Below are positions 31,314 through 42,465 of a stretch of DNA of 64,000 nt, in pieces. The stretch's first letter is position 1, and every line of letters begins with the position of its first letter. The stretch lies in contig OZ038378.1 of assembly GCA_964036045.1 (NCBI GenBank), positions 171,871,285-171,935,284 on the forward strand, read 5' to 3'. Source of the DNA: Eutreptiella sp. 'Long Island Sound 2002' (taxonomy: Eukaryota > Euglenozoa > Euglenophyceae > Eutreptiales > Eutreptiaceae). The position numbers were made by a program, and so were the translations under genes. The notes under the pieces were generated by a model that was not told the DNA's origin, ran no database searches, and worked only from the letters and a program-made list of their open reading frames with translations.

Positions 31314-32855
31314 CGGGGACGCTCTGGTGGCACCCAAGACCTGGTGTTTTGGGTACGTATCCGACTAGGGAGACGCGAATACCTGGGGGTATTTGACACT
31401 GGCGCCACCATATCTATAGTGGCCAAGAAGATTTTACCTTGTGGGAGCCTGAAGAACACCATGACCACCGCTGCTATACGCATGGGGGACGGACATGTGG
31501 TGCACAGCTGCGGGGACTGTGAAGTGGAGGTACCTATGGGCTCCCGGACTATCGCCCATCGGTTCTATGTGATGCACACTGAGGCCTTCGACTTTGTACT
31601 GGGGACTGACTTCTTCGTACAGCACTCCCAGATACAATCCCTGACGCTGCAAGCGCCCTACCTCCTCTACGTGGACCACGGCAGTGGCAGAGAGTCTGTG
31701 CCACTGGAGCAGTCGGAACATACCTCGAGTTACCTGAGACTATCGAAGGAGGAGCCCTCGAACATGATGGCGGCCTCCAAAACTGAGGACTATCAACTAT
31801 TGGGGGAAGTCCTAGACCAAGGTCTGAAGGAGTTGGGTTACTCTCGAGAAGACCTGAGTGTGGAGTTGTTCGCCAGCGACAAGCAGCATGTACTGGACCT
31901 TTACTGCAGCAAGGGGAAGAACTGCAGCTACAAATTTTACTGGCCCTCTTTCGGGATGGCCTACGGGAACCCCAGGTTCAGTGAACTGGGGAAGGTGCTG
32001 ACCAAGGTGGCCTTGGAACGTTCCCGTATGGTCCTGTGTTCCCCCGATTGGGGAGCCCATGGGGGCAACGAGTACTGGCGAAACCTCCTGGACAGGCTGA
32101 CTATCCGCTCTGTTCGTTTGCCTGATGAGGCCATCTACGTGCCTCTGGGACGCAAGACGCCTATTGGGAAACCCGGATGGGGGAGTATGCTGAGCGTGGT
32201 GGACGGAGGTCTTACCTCCATCCCCTGGGAGGATCTGGACCCGACTCTGGTCCAGGCTATACAACGAGAAAGCGACGGACTCGCCTTGGCTGACTTGAAG
32301 GATCGCCTACGACCTCAAGATGCTGTTGAGACTACACCCGGAGGAGATGAGTACGTCGTGACTGACACCAACGCCCCCAACTCTCCCTGCCATGTACCTG
32401 TTCCTGATGGAGTCTCTGAGTGTGGACTATCTGAGCTACCTAGCTCTATCCACTCAGACGACGAAACTGAGCACGACGCCTTCTTCGTGCAGACCTGTGT
32501 GGAGGAAGTGGAGAACGCCGAGTACGTCGCCCCACTAAAACCCCTACTCTCCATGAGGGTGGAAGACCCCGTGGACGAGGAGCTGGACCCTCGATCCAGG
32601 CTCAGGGAGTATGTGGATTCCAAGAGGAAGTTGGTGGCGAAAAAGCTATGCTACGCGAAGCCTACCCGCAGCTCCTGGCCACTGAAGCAAGGACGTATGG
32701 GAGACCTATCCCAATTGAAGGAGGACCTCGAACAGAAGATCACCACCTGGCAAAGGGAGGTCGATCTTAAGCTCATGAAGAGCGTGTGGGGCGCCCATGT
32801 GAGGACCCCAGAGGAGGACGACCTCTCGGAGGAATGTGTATGTGAACCCCCTTGA
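31314..32855 (+). pseudogene. pol: Copy B Pol, first part: aspartic protease and Dam-like domain
   Basis: The frame continues from Gag across the TGA. The retropepsin has LVFWVRI, DTGAT at 31395-31409, and FVLGTDFFV as the second conserved block. The Dam-like segment reads VELFAS, LDLYCSKGKN, YKFYW, AYGNPRFSEL, MVLCSPDWG and YWRNLLDRL. The motif is NPRF (31969-31980), where copy A has NPPF; the second proline of the (N/D)PP(Y/F) catalytic motif is thus lost. A long acidic linker rich in Ser, Asp and Glu follows. A TGA at 32853 ends the ORF, in the same frame as the RT part. The position of this stop differs from the stop in copy A, so it is probably decay. Confidence 0.7.
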
Positions 32856-32885
32856 GCGTGCCTATGTTGCCATCGTCCACCGGAG

Positions 32886-34456
32886 ATGGTTGAACAAGAC
32901 CTTCTATATGCCTACCAAGGGCTGAAGGACACTACAACAGGCGAAGAGTCGGTGGAGGACCACCTCCCGACGTCTATTACTCAGGGGGCAAGCAACTTAC
33001 ACTCTGACGAGGACATGGAGGACAAGATCAAGGTATTGGACCTGCGGGTACAGAAGCTTATAAGGACCTATCTGGAGGTGTTCGGAGAACTACCCCCTCC
33101 AGCCTCATGTGACAAGCTGGTACAGATGGACCTCAAGCTGAAACCCGAGTTCGTGGGTCACAAGATCCGGAGGAGACCCTATCCAGCTCCTAAAGAGCAG
33201 GCCGACGAGATTGAGCGACAGATACAAGAATGTATCGACGCTGGCCTAGTCCTGGAGTACAAGGACGGGGACTACCCCCTACACTGCAGCCCCTGTTTCC
33301 TGGTGGCTAAACCTGGGTCTACAGCCAAACGGCTGGTAGTGGACTACGGAGAGCTGAACAAGAAGACAGTGAACCACTCAGGGTCCATTCCCAATATGGA
33401 GTCTACCCTGGAGAAGATAGCCTCCTGCCGCTACAAGACCAAGATGGACAAGCCAAGCGGATTCTGGCAAGTGGACCTGACGCCCAACGCACAGGAACTA
33501 CTGGCCTTCATCACCCTTCAGGGGAGGGTGTTCAAGTGGAAGGTCATGCCGTTTGGCGTGGCTAACGCACCCGCTCTATTCCAAGAGCTGATGAACAAGA
33601 TCTTGTCCATCCTACGAAGGAGACCTAAGGTGCAGGAGCTCATATCCCGTGGTGCCCAGATGGAGGTTCACATCGACGATGTATGCCTCGGGACCAATAC
33701 CCAGGAGGATCACCTAATCCTCTTGGGTGAGTTCTTTGCGGTCTGCCAGGAGAACCACACACGACTCAAGCTGGAGAAGTGTGAGTTCATGCAGGAGACC
33801 ATGCAGTACCTGGGGTTTGACGTTGGCTATGGGTGGTGGACCCCAGCGGCCTCTAAGGCCAAACCCCTGATGGATGCCAAGGTACGACACGAAGACCCCA
33901 AGAAAGGACTTCATGATGTACGCAGTTTCATTGGGGCGTGCAACTTCTATCGCCGCCACATCAAAAACTTCACCTATACCAGCGCCGTACTGACGGACTT
34001 GATCAAGGAGAGTACTACTTGGCGCTGGCAGCCCACAAGAGCAACAAGCGTTTGATGAGCTCAAAGACAAGGTAGCCAACGCTAAATGCTTGGGCGTGCC
34101 TAGAGCACAAGGGGAGATTATCCTGGTGACCGACGCCAGCAATGTGGGCGGTGGTGGAACGTTGTTCCAATGGCAAGCACTAGAGAAGGAGGAGTTCGAC
34201 TCGGCCATTTCTCAATGGGGGACGGAAGGTCTCAACCGAGATGGAACCCTCAAGCACAGCTACCCTGACGACAAGTGGGTCCTAGTACCTCTGGGCCACT
34301 GGAACTGGAAGTGGAACCAGGCCAGGGGGAACTACTCCACCTATGAGCAGGAATTGCTCGCGGATATGCTGGTGCTATCCTCACAAGCACGACTGTTGGG
34401 GAGTAACCCTGTGGTCTGGCTGTGCGACCAAGAACCGGTCCGCAGTTTCCAGAAGG
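32886..34456 (+). pseudogene. pol: Copy B Pol, reverse transcriptase and first part of RNase H
   Basis: RT motifs are well kept: RLVVDYGELNKK, KTKMDKPSGFWQVDL, MPFGVANAPALFQELM, the catalytic HIDD at 33669-33680, QYLGFDVGYGWW and the FIGACNFYRRHI connection. A one-base frameshift near 34032 moves the reading into 34090-34461. That frame holds the RNase H Asp (VTDASNVGGGG), the Glu (STYEQELLADML) and WLCDQEPV. The sequence breaks off at FQK, where a 3.1-kb LTR element is inserted after 34456. RNase H resumes at 37582. Confidence 0.85.
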
Positions 34457-35011
34457 TGTAAAGGGGAGCTCAGGACAGGACAGGACAAGCCTGAAAGCCT
34501 GTGTTTTCCCTAGGATTCGGTTCGTTATGTTTACTGCTATTTTGTCATTAAGGTATCGTGCTCAGTACTTGGCTGTACTGACACATGTATGTTACATAAA
34601 CCCATATATTATCCTGTCGCGTTGCGGTGCAGATGCCGCTTTTTGGGCACTGCATGGCACGCGTGCGCACTGATTTGTGCATTGTTTTCTTTCGGAAAAG
34701 CACTGATTTTTAATATAAAAAGATCTGATTTTGTAGGAATGTAATGTGCAAATGCATGCATAAACACTTTCTGAGTGTCTTTTGTCTTTAGTGTGCAATG
34801 GAATTATTGCGATCTCAGCAAGAGGCAAGATCGCTCAGTACTTCTGGACTATAAAGAAAAGTCGTATTGCAGCTATTTGCTTCGCTATTGGGTTGCGCCG
34901 TCTTCGGTATTGTGGGTCGTCCAGGAGTTCTTTGAAATCAAGATTTGGGATTTTGGTACAAAAGATCTTGGAAAGCACACGACAAAACACCGTACAAGTG
35001 TTTTGAAAATA
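34457..35011 (+). repeat. Left direct repeat (5' LTR) of the 3.1-kb insertion
   Basis: Matches 36985-37539 base for base except for about three substitutions. It starts TGTAAAGGGG. The match stops at 'ttttgaaaata', after which the leader to the Gag ORF begins. Confidence 0.85.
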
Positions 35012-35064
35012 AGATCGCAATATTTGCCGCCCAGCTGCAGATTTAGCAAGCCCACAGAGACACC

Positions 35065-35955
35065 ATGAGCGCTCCCTCAACATCAGCGCTAACCACCATA
35101 GCCGTAAAACATTCCAGCTCGCTGTCAACAATGCTCGTGCACTCGCCGCCGAGAAGACCGGCACCGCCTCCGCCTAGAGGGCCTGCACCATCACGGTCGC
35201 CGTCACTGCAGGATCTGGCGAGAGAGGAACGACGCGTGCGGGAAGAGCTGAGGTGTGCTCAAGAATTCACGTTCGCCAAGCTCTATGCGAATTTCGGGTA
35301 CAAGTTTCAAGGTCTCTTCCATGCCCTCATGGTGCAGTTGAGTAGCGCCGACAACAAGGTCGTGGTTCACGGCGTACAAAGTGAAGAATTGCCGTGGAGG
35401 ACGAAAGCAGTTCCACACAAGTCAAAGACAGCGCCGACGAAGAACAATGCGTATTCACGTGTGTTTACAAAATTGGAGTCGTCGCTGGAAGTTGCGCTGC
35501 ACAAACTACAAAGTATCGTCTCGCTGTTGAGAAGTCCGCTTCCTTCTACGCCCTTCAGAGCCACAAAAAATAGTTCGTCAACTCAAGACCAAAAGGAGTC
35601 ACGATGCAGCTCAAGTGAAGAGGCCAACGCCGATGGGTCACAAAAAGAGCCCTGGAAACGAAGAAAGGAGCACCGAGTGACGAATTCTACAAGCTTCGAA
35701 AAAGGTGTGGGAAGTTGGGTGGCCGAACAATCTCAGGAGGTCATCAGTGAGGGCAAGCCAAGAAGAGGACGACGCGCAGGCAAAGCCGTTCAAAGACGAA
35801 GAGCTGCCCAGTACTTCAGTGAACTGGTTGACGTTCTGGTCTCCAAAGTGGAAAACAAGGAGGCCTTCAAGTGGTGTCGAACTTCCTGCCCACCGCGGTC
35901 AGTGTGGGGCCAGCGTTTGGCTTCCAAGGAAGATAAGTACAACCCTTTCCTTTAG
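35065..35955 (+). CDS. Gag-like protein of the 3.1-kb non-autonomous LTR element
   Basis: An uninterrupted 296-codon ORF begins 54 bases after the 5' repeat, with ATG at 35065. The N-terminus has a proline-rich patch (PPRRPAPPPPRGPAPSRSP), then an amphipathic helical region (QDLAREERRVREELRCAQEF). The middle has FAKLYANFGYKFQGLFHALM, and the C-terminal half is basic and Ser/Lys-rich (PWKRRKEHR, KPRRGRRAGKAVQRRR), which suits nucleic-acid binding. There is no CCHC knuckle or enzyme motif. Position and composition suggest a Gag substitute. No homologue is recognised by eye. The lack of stops agrees with the youth of the insertion. Confidence 0.6.
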   Translation: MSAPSTSALTTIAVKHSSSLSTMLVHSPPRRPAPPPPRGPAPSRSPSLQDLAREERRVREELRCAQEFTFAKLYANFGYKFQGLFHALMVQLSSADNKVVVHGVQSEELPWRTKAVPHKSKTAPTKNNAYSRVFTKLESSLEVALHKLQSIVSLLRSPLPSTPFRATKNSSSTQDQKESRCSSSEEANADGSQKEPWKRRKEHRVTNSTSFEKGVGSWVAEQSQEVISEGKPRRGRRAGKAVQRRRAAQYFSELVDVLVSKVENKEAFKWCRTSCPPRSVWGQRLASKEDKYNPFL

Positions 35956-35960
35956 GTTTT

Positions 35961-36045
35961 GAGCGCTGAGAGCGCTCTGTAACTTGCGCGTATGTCGAGC
36001 GCTTGCAGCGCTCTGTGTTATCAGTCTTTGGCGCTGTGAGCGCTT
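35961..36045 (+). other. Three consecutive AGCGCT hairpins after the Gag-like ORF
   Basis: Starting six bases after the stop codon, gagcgct-gag-agcgctc (35961-35977), gagcgct-tgc-agcgctc (35997-36013) and a third agcgc-type hairpin (about 36030-36045) follow each other. The repetition suggests an RNA structure in the 3' untranslated part of the element. Confidence 0.55.
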
Positions 36046-36832
36046 TGTTTTTTCCAACCGCTGTGCCTTGCACAGTGTGAAGCCTGTTTGGCTGCATATA
36101 TGCAGGAATCTGATTTAGATTCCCTGGCATGTACATTTTCAGTATGTCAACGAGGTCTTTTTTGGCCTCTTCTTGGGCGCCAAGCGCCTTGTTTGCTGGC
36201 ACTGACATGTGCCTTTGCTTTCTTTTTCGTTGTAGATACTATTTTGGATCTGCAATGAGCAGTGGTGGGATACACCCTGCTTTACACTTTGAGTGAACTC
36301 TGGTTTACTCAGTTTTGCAATTCTGTTTTGCTTTGCACCTGCCTGCTTGTGAGCAGTGTGTCTTTTTTTCTTTTTCAGCTGCTTCTGTCTTGGAGAAAAA
36401 GCAGAGTGGTTTTCCCGTTTGTTTTTCTGCTTTTGTTGGAAAAAGCAGGGGTTTTCTTTCAGTATTTTTATACTAAATTTTATCTGTGCCATGAGCACTT
36501 CAGGTTGTGTGCCATGAGCACTTATCAGGTTTTTACACCCTTTGAGGAGTTTGAGTGGGTATAGGTTGAAACACCACTTCACCACTCCCCTAGGGCACTG
36601 TTTTGTGACAGAAATCCCTTTCAGGAGGGTAAAGCTATCTATGGTACCAGTGGTATTCCACTAGCATGATCTGCACATAGATAGTAGCTGTTTTTACCTG
36701 GAATGGGTAGAAATAGCCAGATCACAGACAATAATATCTGTATTGTATTGTAGGTTAAGGCCTGCATGTTTTGCTATTTTTTTTTTCTCGGGTCAGCAAC
36801 TCATTTGGGGAGTGCTGAGCCTGGGGGGGGAG

Positions 36833-36874
36833 TGTAAACATGCAAGGCAGCCTTTCGGGTGCTTGCGTTTTACA
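36833..36874. repeat. Internal copy of a 42-bp palindromic unit (TGTAAAC...GTTTTACA)
   Basis: Preceded by a G-run (36823-36830). It differs from the copy at 37540-37581 at a single base (ttcggg against tttggg). Ends pair as TGTAAA/TTTACA and the middle as GCAAG/CTTGC. It may be a second LTR start or an independent small unit. Confidence 0.7.
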
Positions 36875-36984
36875 CCCACCCAGCTCTGTCTGAGCTTTTC
36901 CCAGCCCTATGGTAAAACCCTTCGCACCCTTTTGTTTTGGGGTCTCAGCCACACATCAGGGTATGTGTGGGCTTGGGGGGGGAG

Positions 36985-37581
36985 TGTAAAGGGGAGCTCA
37001 GGACAGGACAGGACAAGCCTGAAAGCCTGTGTTTTCCCTAGGATTCGGTTCGTTATGTTTACTGCTATTTTGTCATTAAGGTATCGTGCTCAGTACTTGG
37101 CTGTACTGACACATGTATGTTACATAAACCCATATATTATCCTGTCGCGTTGCGGTGCAGATGCCGCTTTTTGGGCACTGCATGGCACGCGTGCGCACTG
37201 ATTTGTGCATTGTTTTCTTTCGGAAAAGCACTGATTTTTAATAAAAAAAGATCTGATTTTGTAGGAATGTAATGTGCGAATGCATGCATAAACACTTTCT
37301 GAGTGTCTTTTGTCTTTAGTGTGCAATGGGATTATTGCGATCTCAGCAAGAGGCAAGATCGCTCAGTACTTCTGGACTATAAAGAAAAGTCGTATTGCAG
37401 CTATTTGCTTCGCTATTGGGTTGCGCCGTCTTCGGTATTGTGGGTCGTCCAGGAGTTCTTTGAAATCAAGATTTGGGATTTTGGTACAAAAGATCTTGGA
37501 AAGCACACGACAAAACACCGTACAAGTGTTTTGAAAATATGTAAACATGCAAGGCAGCCTTTTGGGTGCTTGCGTTTTACA
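36985..37581 (+). repeat. Right direct repeat plus 42-bp terminal palindrome (3' LTR) of the 3.1-kb insertion
   Basis: The first 555 bp equal the left repeat. The last 42 bp (37540-37581) carry the TTTACA end that abuts the target duplication. A G-run at 36974-36983 is placed as a polypurine tract. The asymmetry between left and right repeats is unusual, because reverse transcription should make them identical. Confidence 0.75.
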
Positions 37582-39376
37582 GAAGGGTCCCCCACCTGAG
37601 AAGGCCAAGCTACGGCGCTGGTGGACCTACCTCAGTCAACTACGGCTGACGGTACACCATATCCAGGGAGTGAAGAACGAGTGTGCCGACTACATCAGCC
37701 GCAACAACTTCGACGCCCTGATTGGTGCCCGGTCTGAAGCGCTGGCTAAGGAGGCGTTCAGCCGTATGGACGTCCACTTGGACCTCAACATGACGATGAT
37801 ACGCCCCCTGGATGGACTCCAACAATCGGAGTACCTGAAGGAGTTTGGGGATATCTACAAGCGCCTGGAGAAACGCCTTGAACCCCTCCTGGTCAACCAA
37901 GACCAGTGGAAGAGGGACAAGAGCTACCTCTGGCACGAGGACCGCATCGTGGTGCCTAGTGACCGAGTCCCAGCGCTGCTGAAGTGGACCCATGAGTCCA
38001 GCGGTCATGTGGGTGCTGACCGTACCCTGAGGCTGTTCAAGCAGTGGTTCCACACTACGTGGACTGACGACCAACTGCGGAAAACCCTGCAGCCGATCGT
38101 GGACAAGTGCCCGTGCAGGTCCTGCAAACCAGGGAATATCAGGGACAGAGGTCTCTACTCGACCCTGCCCATCCCTCACTGTGCTAACAGTGTTCTATAC
38201 GTGGACTACACGGAGATGCCGAAGTTCGGGGGCTATGACTTCGCCCTCGTGGTAACCTGTGGGTTGACCAGGTTTACCAGGGTGTTCCCATGTACCAAGC
38301 ACATTACTGGGGAGGAGACTATCAAGATACTCCTGGAGGAGTGGTTTTGTGTCTATGGGGCGCCCAAGGAGATCAACTCCGATGAGGACGTACGAGTACG
38401 CTCAGATACCGGTTGGTACAAGAGGGTCCTGAGATCCCTCAATGTCCAGGTGTCTACGGGGATTCCCTACTCTCACACGAGCAACCCCCTATGTGAGCGA
38501 CAGATCCGTGTCCTCAAGGAGAACGTAAGGATATGGTGCAAAACTGAACGCACCAGAGACTGGGTGAGACTACTCCCCATCATATCCTTGATGATGAACT
38601 CCCAAGAGAGTTCAGCTACTGGCTACTCGCCCCATGAGCTATTCCTGGGGCGCCCGGCATGGTTCCTACATGCCCCCTATCCAGAGGACACCCATTCTTC
38701 TGTGGGTGAATGGGTCCAAGAGCAACAAGCGAAGGTGGACAAGGCCAAGGCTATGCTCCAGAGAGTGAGGGAGCGTCAGTGGAACAAGAAGAACCAGCAC
38801 CGAGTACCGGCCACCTACCAAGAGGGGGACTGGGTGCTGGTGCACCACAGTCGACTACCCGCCTGGCCACGCTCTACCAGCGATGACCCATACTTCGGGC
38901 CGTACAAGATTCTATCAGTGGATGGACACCGTATCACCGTGCGGTGTTCTCCCCGTCTAGGGGGGACCCTGGTGTGCGCTGCTCAACACCTGAAGCGCTA
39001 CTATGATCCTGAAGACCTCTGTGGGGAGGAGTGGGAGCTGAATGACGAGGAAATCGCCGCTCTGGACCTACAAGGGGCTGCCAGCCCTATGGAAGTTGAG
39101 GGTGAACTCCCCGACATGAACGCCGAGGAGATGGCTAAGGAGGGCTTCTACCTGGTGAAGTCCGTCCTACGCCACCGCTATCGCCAGGGTTGGCGCTTCC
39201 TCACCCTCTGGGAAGGGTTTGGAGTCGAAGAGGCCACCTGGGAGCCCTTCTCTGCATTTGTTCTACCTGAGGGACGCCTAAACTCAGTTCTGGTGGACTA
39301 CTTGTCCCAGAACAACCTTGGTGAGTTGCTGAGGCTCGCTGAGACGCTTGCCTCCAAGACTAAAGCTAGGGACTGA
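37582..39376 (+). CDS. pol: Copy B Pol, end of RNase H, integrase and chromodomain (after the insertion)
   Basis: An open frame runs without a stop to the TGA at 39374. It begins with the RNase H remainder (KGPPPEKAKLRRWWTYL ... NECADYISR). The integrase zinc finger has H-x4-H (THESSGH) and the CRSC pair. The DDE core has VLYVDY, SDEDVRVRSD and NPLCERQIRV with about 35 residues between the second Asp and the Glu. A basic linker, the SH3-like segment VPATYQEGDWVLVHHSRLP and PYFGPYKILSVDG follow. The chromodomain lies at about 39143-39252 (GFYLVKSVLRHRY, FLTLWEGFGVEEATWEPF). This half is intact, whereas the upstream half is cut off by the insertion, so it can no longer be made as a polyprotein. 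Confidence 0.85.
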
Positions 39377-39398
39377 ACCTTACCCTTACCTGCCAAAG

Positions 39399-40600
39399 CG
39401 TATGTGTGAGTGTGCTATTCCTAAGGTCCTGAGAGCAAGCCGCAGAAGCGGTGTCCTAATTATACCCAAGTCTGCACGCTTGCTAAACCTGGAGGGTTGG
39501 CTTATTGATGCCACGGGGTACGCCCCGGGTCTCCCCTCCCCTAAGCGCCCAATTTCTGTGCTGGCGCAAAACCTTTGGGGAATACCCAGCGTACTAATCC
39601 AGGTATTGTTTTCCCTACCTATCTGTCTACTACAGGGAGGGGTGGCCAAAAGCTATGAAGGCATGAAAACGCCGTTTTGCTAAGTGACCAAAACACTGAC
39701 CTAACCACTGCCACAGCCCACCAACCCTGCTATAATTGCAGGAAACGGGTGGGACAGTGACACACGCACTACAGGTCCTACACACCCTACAGTGGCACCA
39801 TCCTGGTGGGCAAGCACTGGTGGAACTGGCTCAAGCCCCCACGCAGGACTACCACTCCTACACGCACACTCTACTTGGTGTTGTTGAAGAACGTGTCGTG
39901 GGTCCTAGCGACCCTCCTGTGAAGTGACAAGAGAACACAGCGCTGCTAAGCAACTGTGGCCTAACAGGGGACGCCACAACGCGTTTCCCCTGCAAGGGCT
40001 TGGAGGGAAGAGGTGCTCTTGCGTGCACGGCGCAGATGTCGATGGAGTCAGACTCCCTGCTCTGCCACAGGCAGAGGGGAGTTACTTGTTTGTGTGATCT
40101 GCGCCCTTGTTTAGCAGGGCATGAAAAAAATGGTATGCTGCTGCACCAATCACCCTACCTGCCCACCTGTAAAGCAAAGGCAAATGAAGGGGCGTTTGCG
40201 GCGGAGGAACCAAGCCACTCTCCACGTATTATACGCTTCTCAGAGTGACCTATAATACACTGTCCGCAAACACGCTGAAGAATCAGCTACCCCTGTCAAG
40301 CAAGCAAGCGTTAAGGGACTCCTCAGGTTCTCTTAAAGAACGTACCGAGGAGCCCCTGGGTACCCTAAACAAGGTTTACCGTGCGCACTTCGCGTGGCCT
40401 ACCCTTTAATGCGTGTGTGAATGCGCGAGCATGCACGTGTAGCGTGGGCAAACCTGCCCATCTCAACCACAATCACGAACTCCACCAGGGGGTGGCCCCT
40501 GGGCTTACTCACCTTACCTACCGCTGGAGAGAGAGAGCAAGTGAGGGGCGCACGCGAAGAACGTTGCTATGCACTTGTGTGTATGTCTAATCACCCTGAT
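39399..40600 (+). repeat. Non-coding 3' tail of copy B, homologous to the tail of copy A
   Basis: It starts 'tatgtgtgagtgtgctatt' 23 bases after the pol stop and follows the copy A tail in order, with a TATA-like tataatac near 40250 and a stem-loop at 40319-40352. A short frame at 39736-39927 has a partner in copy A (28723-28890), but the substitutions do not favour synonymous sites, so it is not called a gene. Confidence 0.7.
40319..40352 (+). promoter_or_regulatory. Conserved stem-loop in copy B tail
   Basis: Outer stem ctcctcag/ccgaggag (7 of 8 pairs), inner stem gttct/agaac (5 pairs), loop cttaa and a 'gta' bulge. Loop size and bulge equal those of copy A while the stem bases differ in a pairing-preserving way. 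Confidence 0.6.
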
Positions 40601-41620
40601 CTGACCTCTAATCATCTGCAATCTTTCTAATCAATCCCTCTATCGCGTCCTATCGTTGTTAGCGCTGCTACAAGACTCGTTCACGGAGACACGAGACGAG
40701 CAATGTGTATGCGACATACGAGACGAGCATACCTGTAGTTTATACCTGATTCATTGAAGTCTTTTTCGTTGATATCCGAATTCTTGAATTTTTGAAGCTT
40801 CTATTAGTGTGGGTGGAATCTGTATGTTTATTTATTAATGTGTGTCTCGTCATTTTCAAGACTACGTGAGACATACGTTTATAATTCCATTATTTCTTCA
40901 TTTTCCAGCGCTTCGCTAGGAGCCGCTCCTGCGCGCCGCCTTTTTATGCGTATGAATTTCTGGATTTAAAAAATCTAGAGATGACTATAATTTTTATAAA
41001 AATGTGCTTCTGATGCACAATTGGATTCTGCTCAGGTGTGTCGTTTCAGAAAAATTCTAGGCCGTCATTTGACGGATTTTGGTGTCGTCGCTTCGTTTTT
41101 GCGTGGATTCGTCCATAATTCTCCCATTCCTGCCTCTGCAGATACCCACGCGCAGCCTCGCTGAGTAGGCTGTGTTCTGGCCGAAACGCAGCAGCCTGGA
41201 GAGACTGAGCAGAACCCAAGACCCCACCAAGGGGCAATTTAATTTTTTTGAGACTCCCTTCGCCCTAAGACAGGTCACAGGTCGCCAGCAGGTTTAGGAG
41301 AACCCATGCGAGTGTGTATATTATGTCTTGCGTTGGGTTTGTGTCGCGCTGCGTCTTGGAGGGAGGGATGCACATGCACATGTTTTGGCATGCTCCCAAA
41401 CTAACCCAACCAAGCCACAGGAGCCCCGGCAGCGCCATGAGCGCTGAGTCTTCTGTAGGAAATGTTACAAACAGAGCAGCAAAAGAGCGCCAGCCATGGT
41501 GAGCGCCCATTTTTCTGTGTAAGGGAAACTATAGGTATTTTAAAGTAGATGTGGAAACCAAGGAAAGGCCAAGAAAAATTCCCTTTTTCCTAAAATGCGA
41601 CAGTGGTGGCCACCACAGCA
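40601..41620. other. Spacer; no supported gene
   Basis: The stretch starts AT-rich and becomes mixed. It contains direct 'gagacgagca' repeats near 40700-40730 and short ORFs without motifs. The last part, before the G-run at 41624-41629, may be an internal fragment of the LTR element whose 3' LTR follows. Confidence 0.45.
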
Positions 41621-41630
41621 CAAGGGGGGA

Positions 41631-42410
41631 GTAAGAAAAAGTGCTTTTCCATTGCTTTGAGGCATACTCTAGTTGTATTAGAGATGCACTGAGCATCCAG
41701 GCATTTCTATCTTAGTATTGGTCCCACCAAAAGTGGTGATAACACATCTTGACCTATGGAACCAAACACCCAATCAGAATATGGAGTGGACCCCTTAATC
41801 CCCTTTCAATGTGAGGCAAATCATCTTTTCCTGAGTTGACTGAGAACTGACATATCCAAGGCAGAGCCTATGAATTTATATATGTTTTTCCATGAATTCT
41901 TAGCTATCCTAGTTGTATGCACCCTAGGGGGCTGGGAACCTCTTTTTGAGAGGTCCTGAGTTCAATTCCTGGTCAGCCTAGCTAAGTAGGAAGATCCCAT
42001 GTGACATGGCAGTGACCTCATCGCCACATGCCCTGCCACCTCAGCACATATGGGACCCAAAACAAAGAGTGCATATCTCCTGAGATGGCACTATGAAGAG
42101 AGAGTGACCATGGGGCAGTTTTCCAACTCTTTTCCAAAACATTTCAGCTACCTTTGTGAATATGCATTCGTATTTGACCTGAGTTGCAGTTTCTGTGAAT
42201 ATCCAATCATCTTTCACTGTTTACACTGCAGCCCTTCATGCTTTGATCCTGATTCTCTTCTCCTTGCATACTATTGGCTTGGGCTATCCTGGATTGACTT
42301 TATTTCAGCAAACAAAAGCTTTTCATCTCCAAAAACAAGCAGCAGGAAACCCTACACCAACAGCAAGCAGCAGGAGAGGCAAAACACAGTGCTGAAACCA
42401 CTATAAACCT
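41631..42410 (+). repeat. LTR related to the copy A LTR, preceded by a polypurine tract
   Basis: It begins gtaagaaaaagtgc after 'caagggggga', as do the other members of this family. Its 3' part (gcagccc ... ttgatcctg ... ttccttg ... caaaagcttttc) can be aligned with 20870-21040, with gaps. It is a divergent subfamily or an old solo 3' LTR. The LINE sequence begins directly after it, near 42415. Confidence 0.5.
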
Positions 42411-42465
42411 TTCTCCCTGGCTGCGCCGGCGAACCCAGCGGCGATGCCGATGCGGAATAGCTGAG

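Larger units (their letters stand above)
34457..37581 (+). mobile_element. Non-autonomous Gag-only LTR retrotransposon inserted in copy B pol
   Basis: The insertion starts TGTAAA and ends TTTACA. It is flanked by the 5-bp duplication gaagg (34452-34456 and 37582-37586). It splits the RNase H codons that are continuous in copy A. Two direct repeats, 34457-35011 and 36985-37539, differ at only about three positions in 555 bp, so the insertion is recent. One ORF (35065-35955) lies between them. G-runs before 36833 and 36985 look like polypurine tracts. No protease, RT or integrase is present, so it would depend on another element. The last 42 bp (37540-37581) have no counterpart at the end of the left repeat but do recur at 36833-36874. 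Confidence 0.85.
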
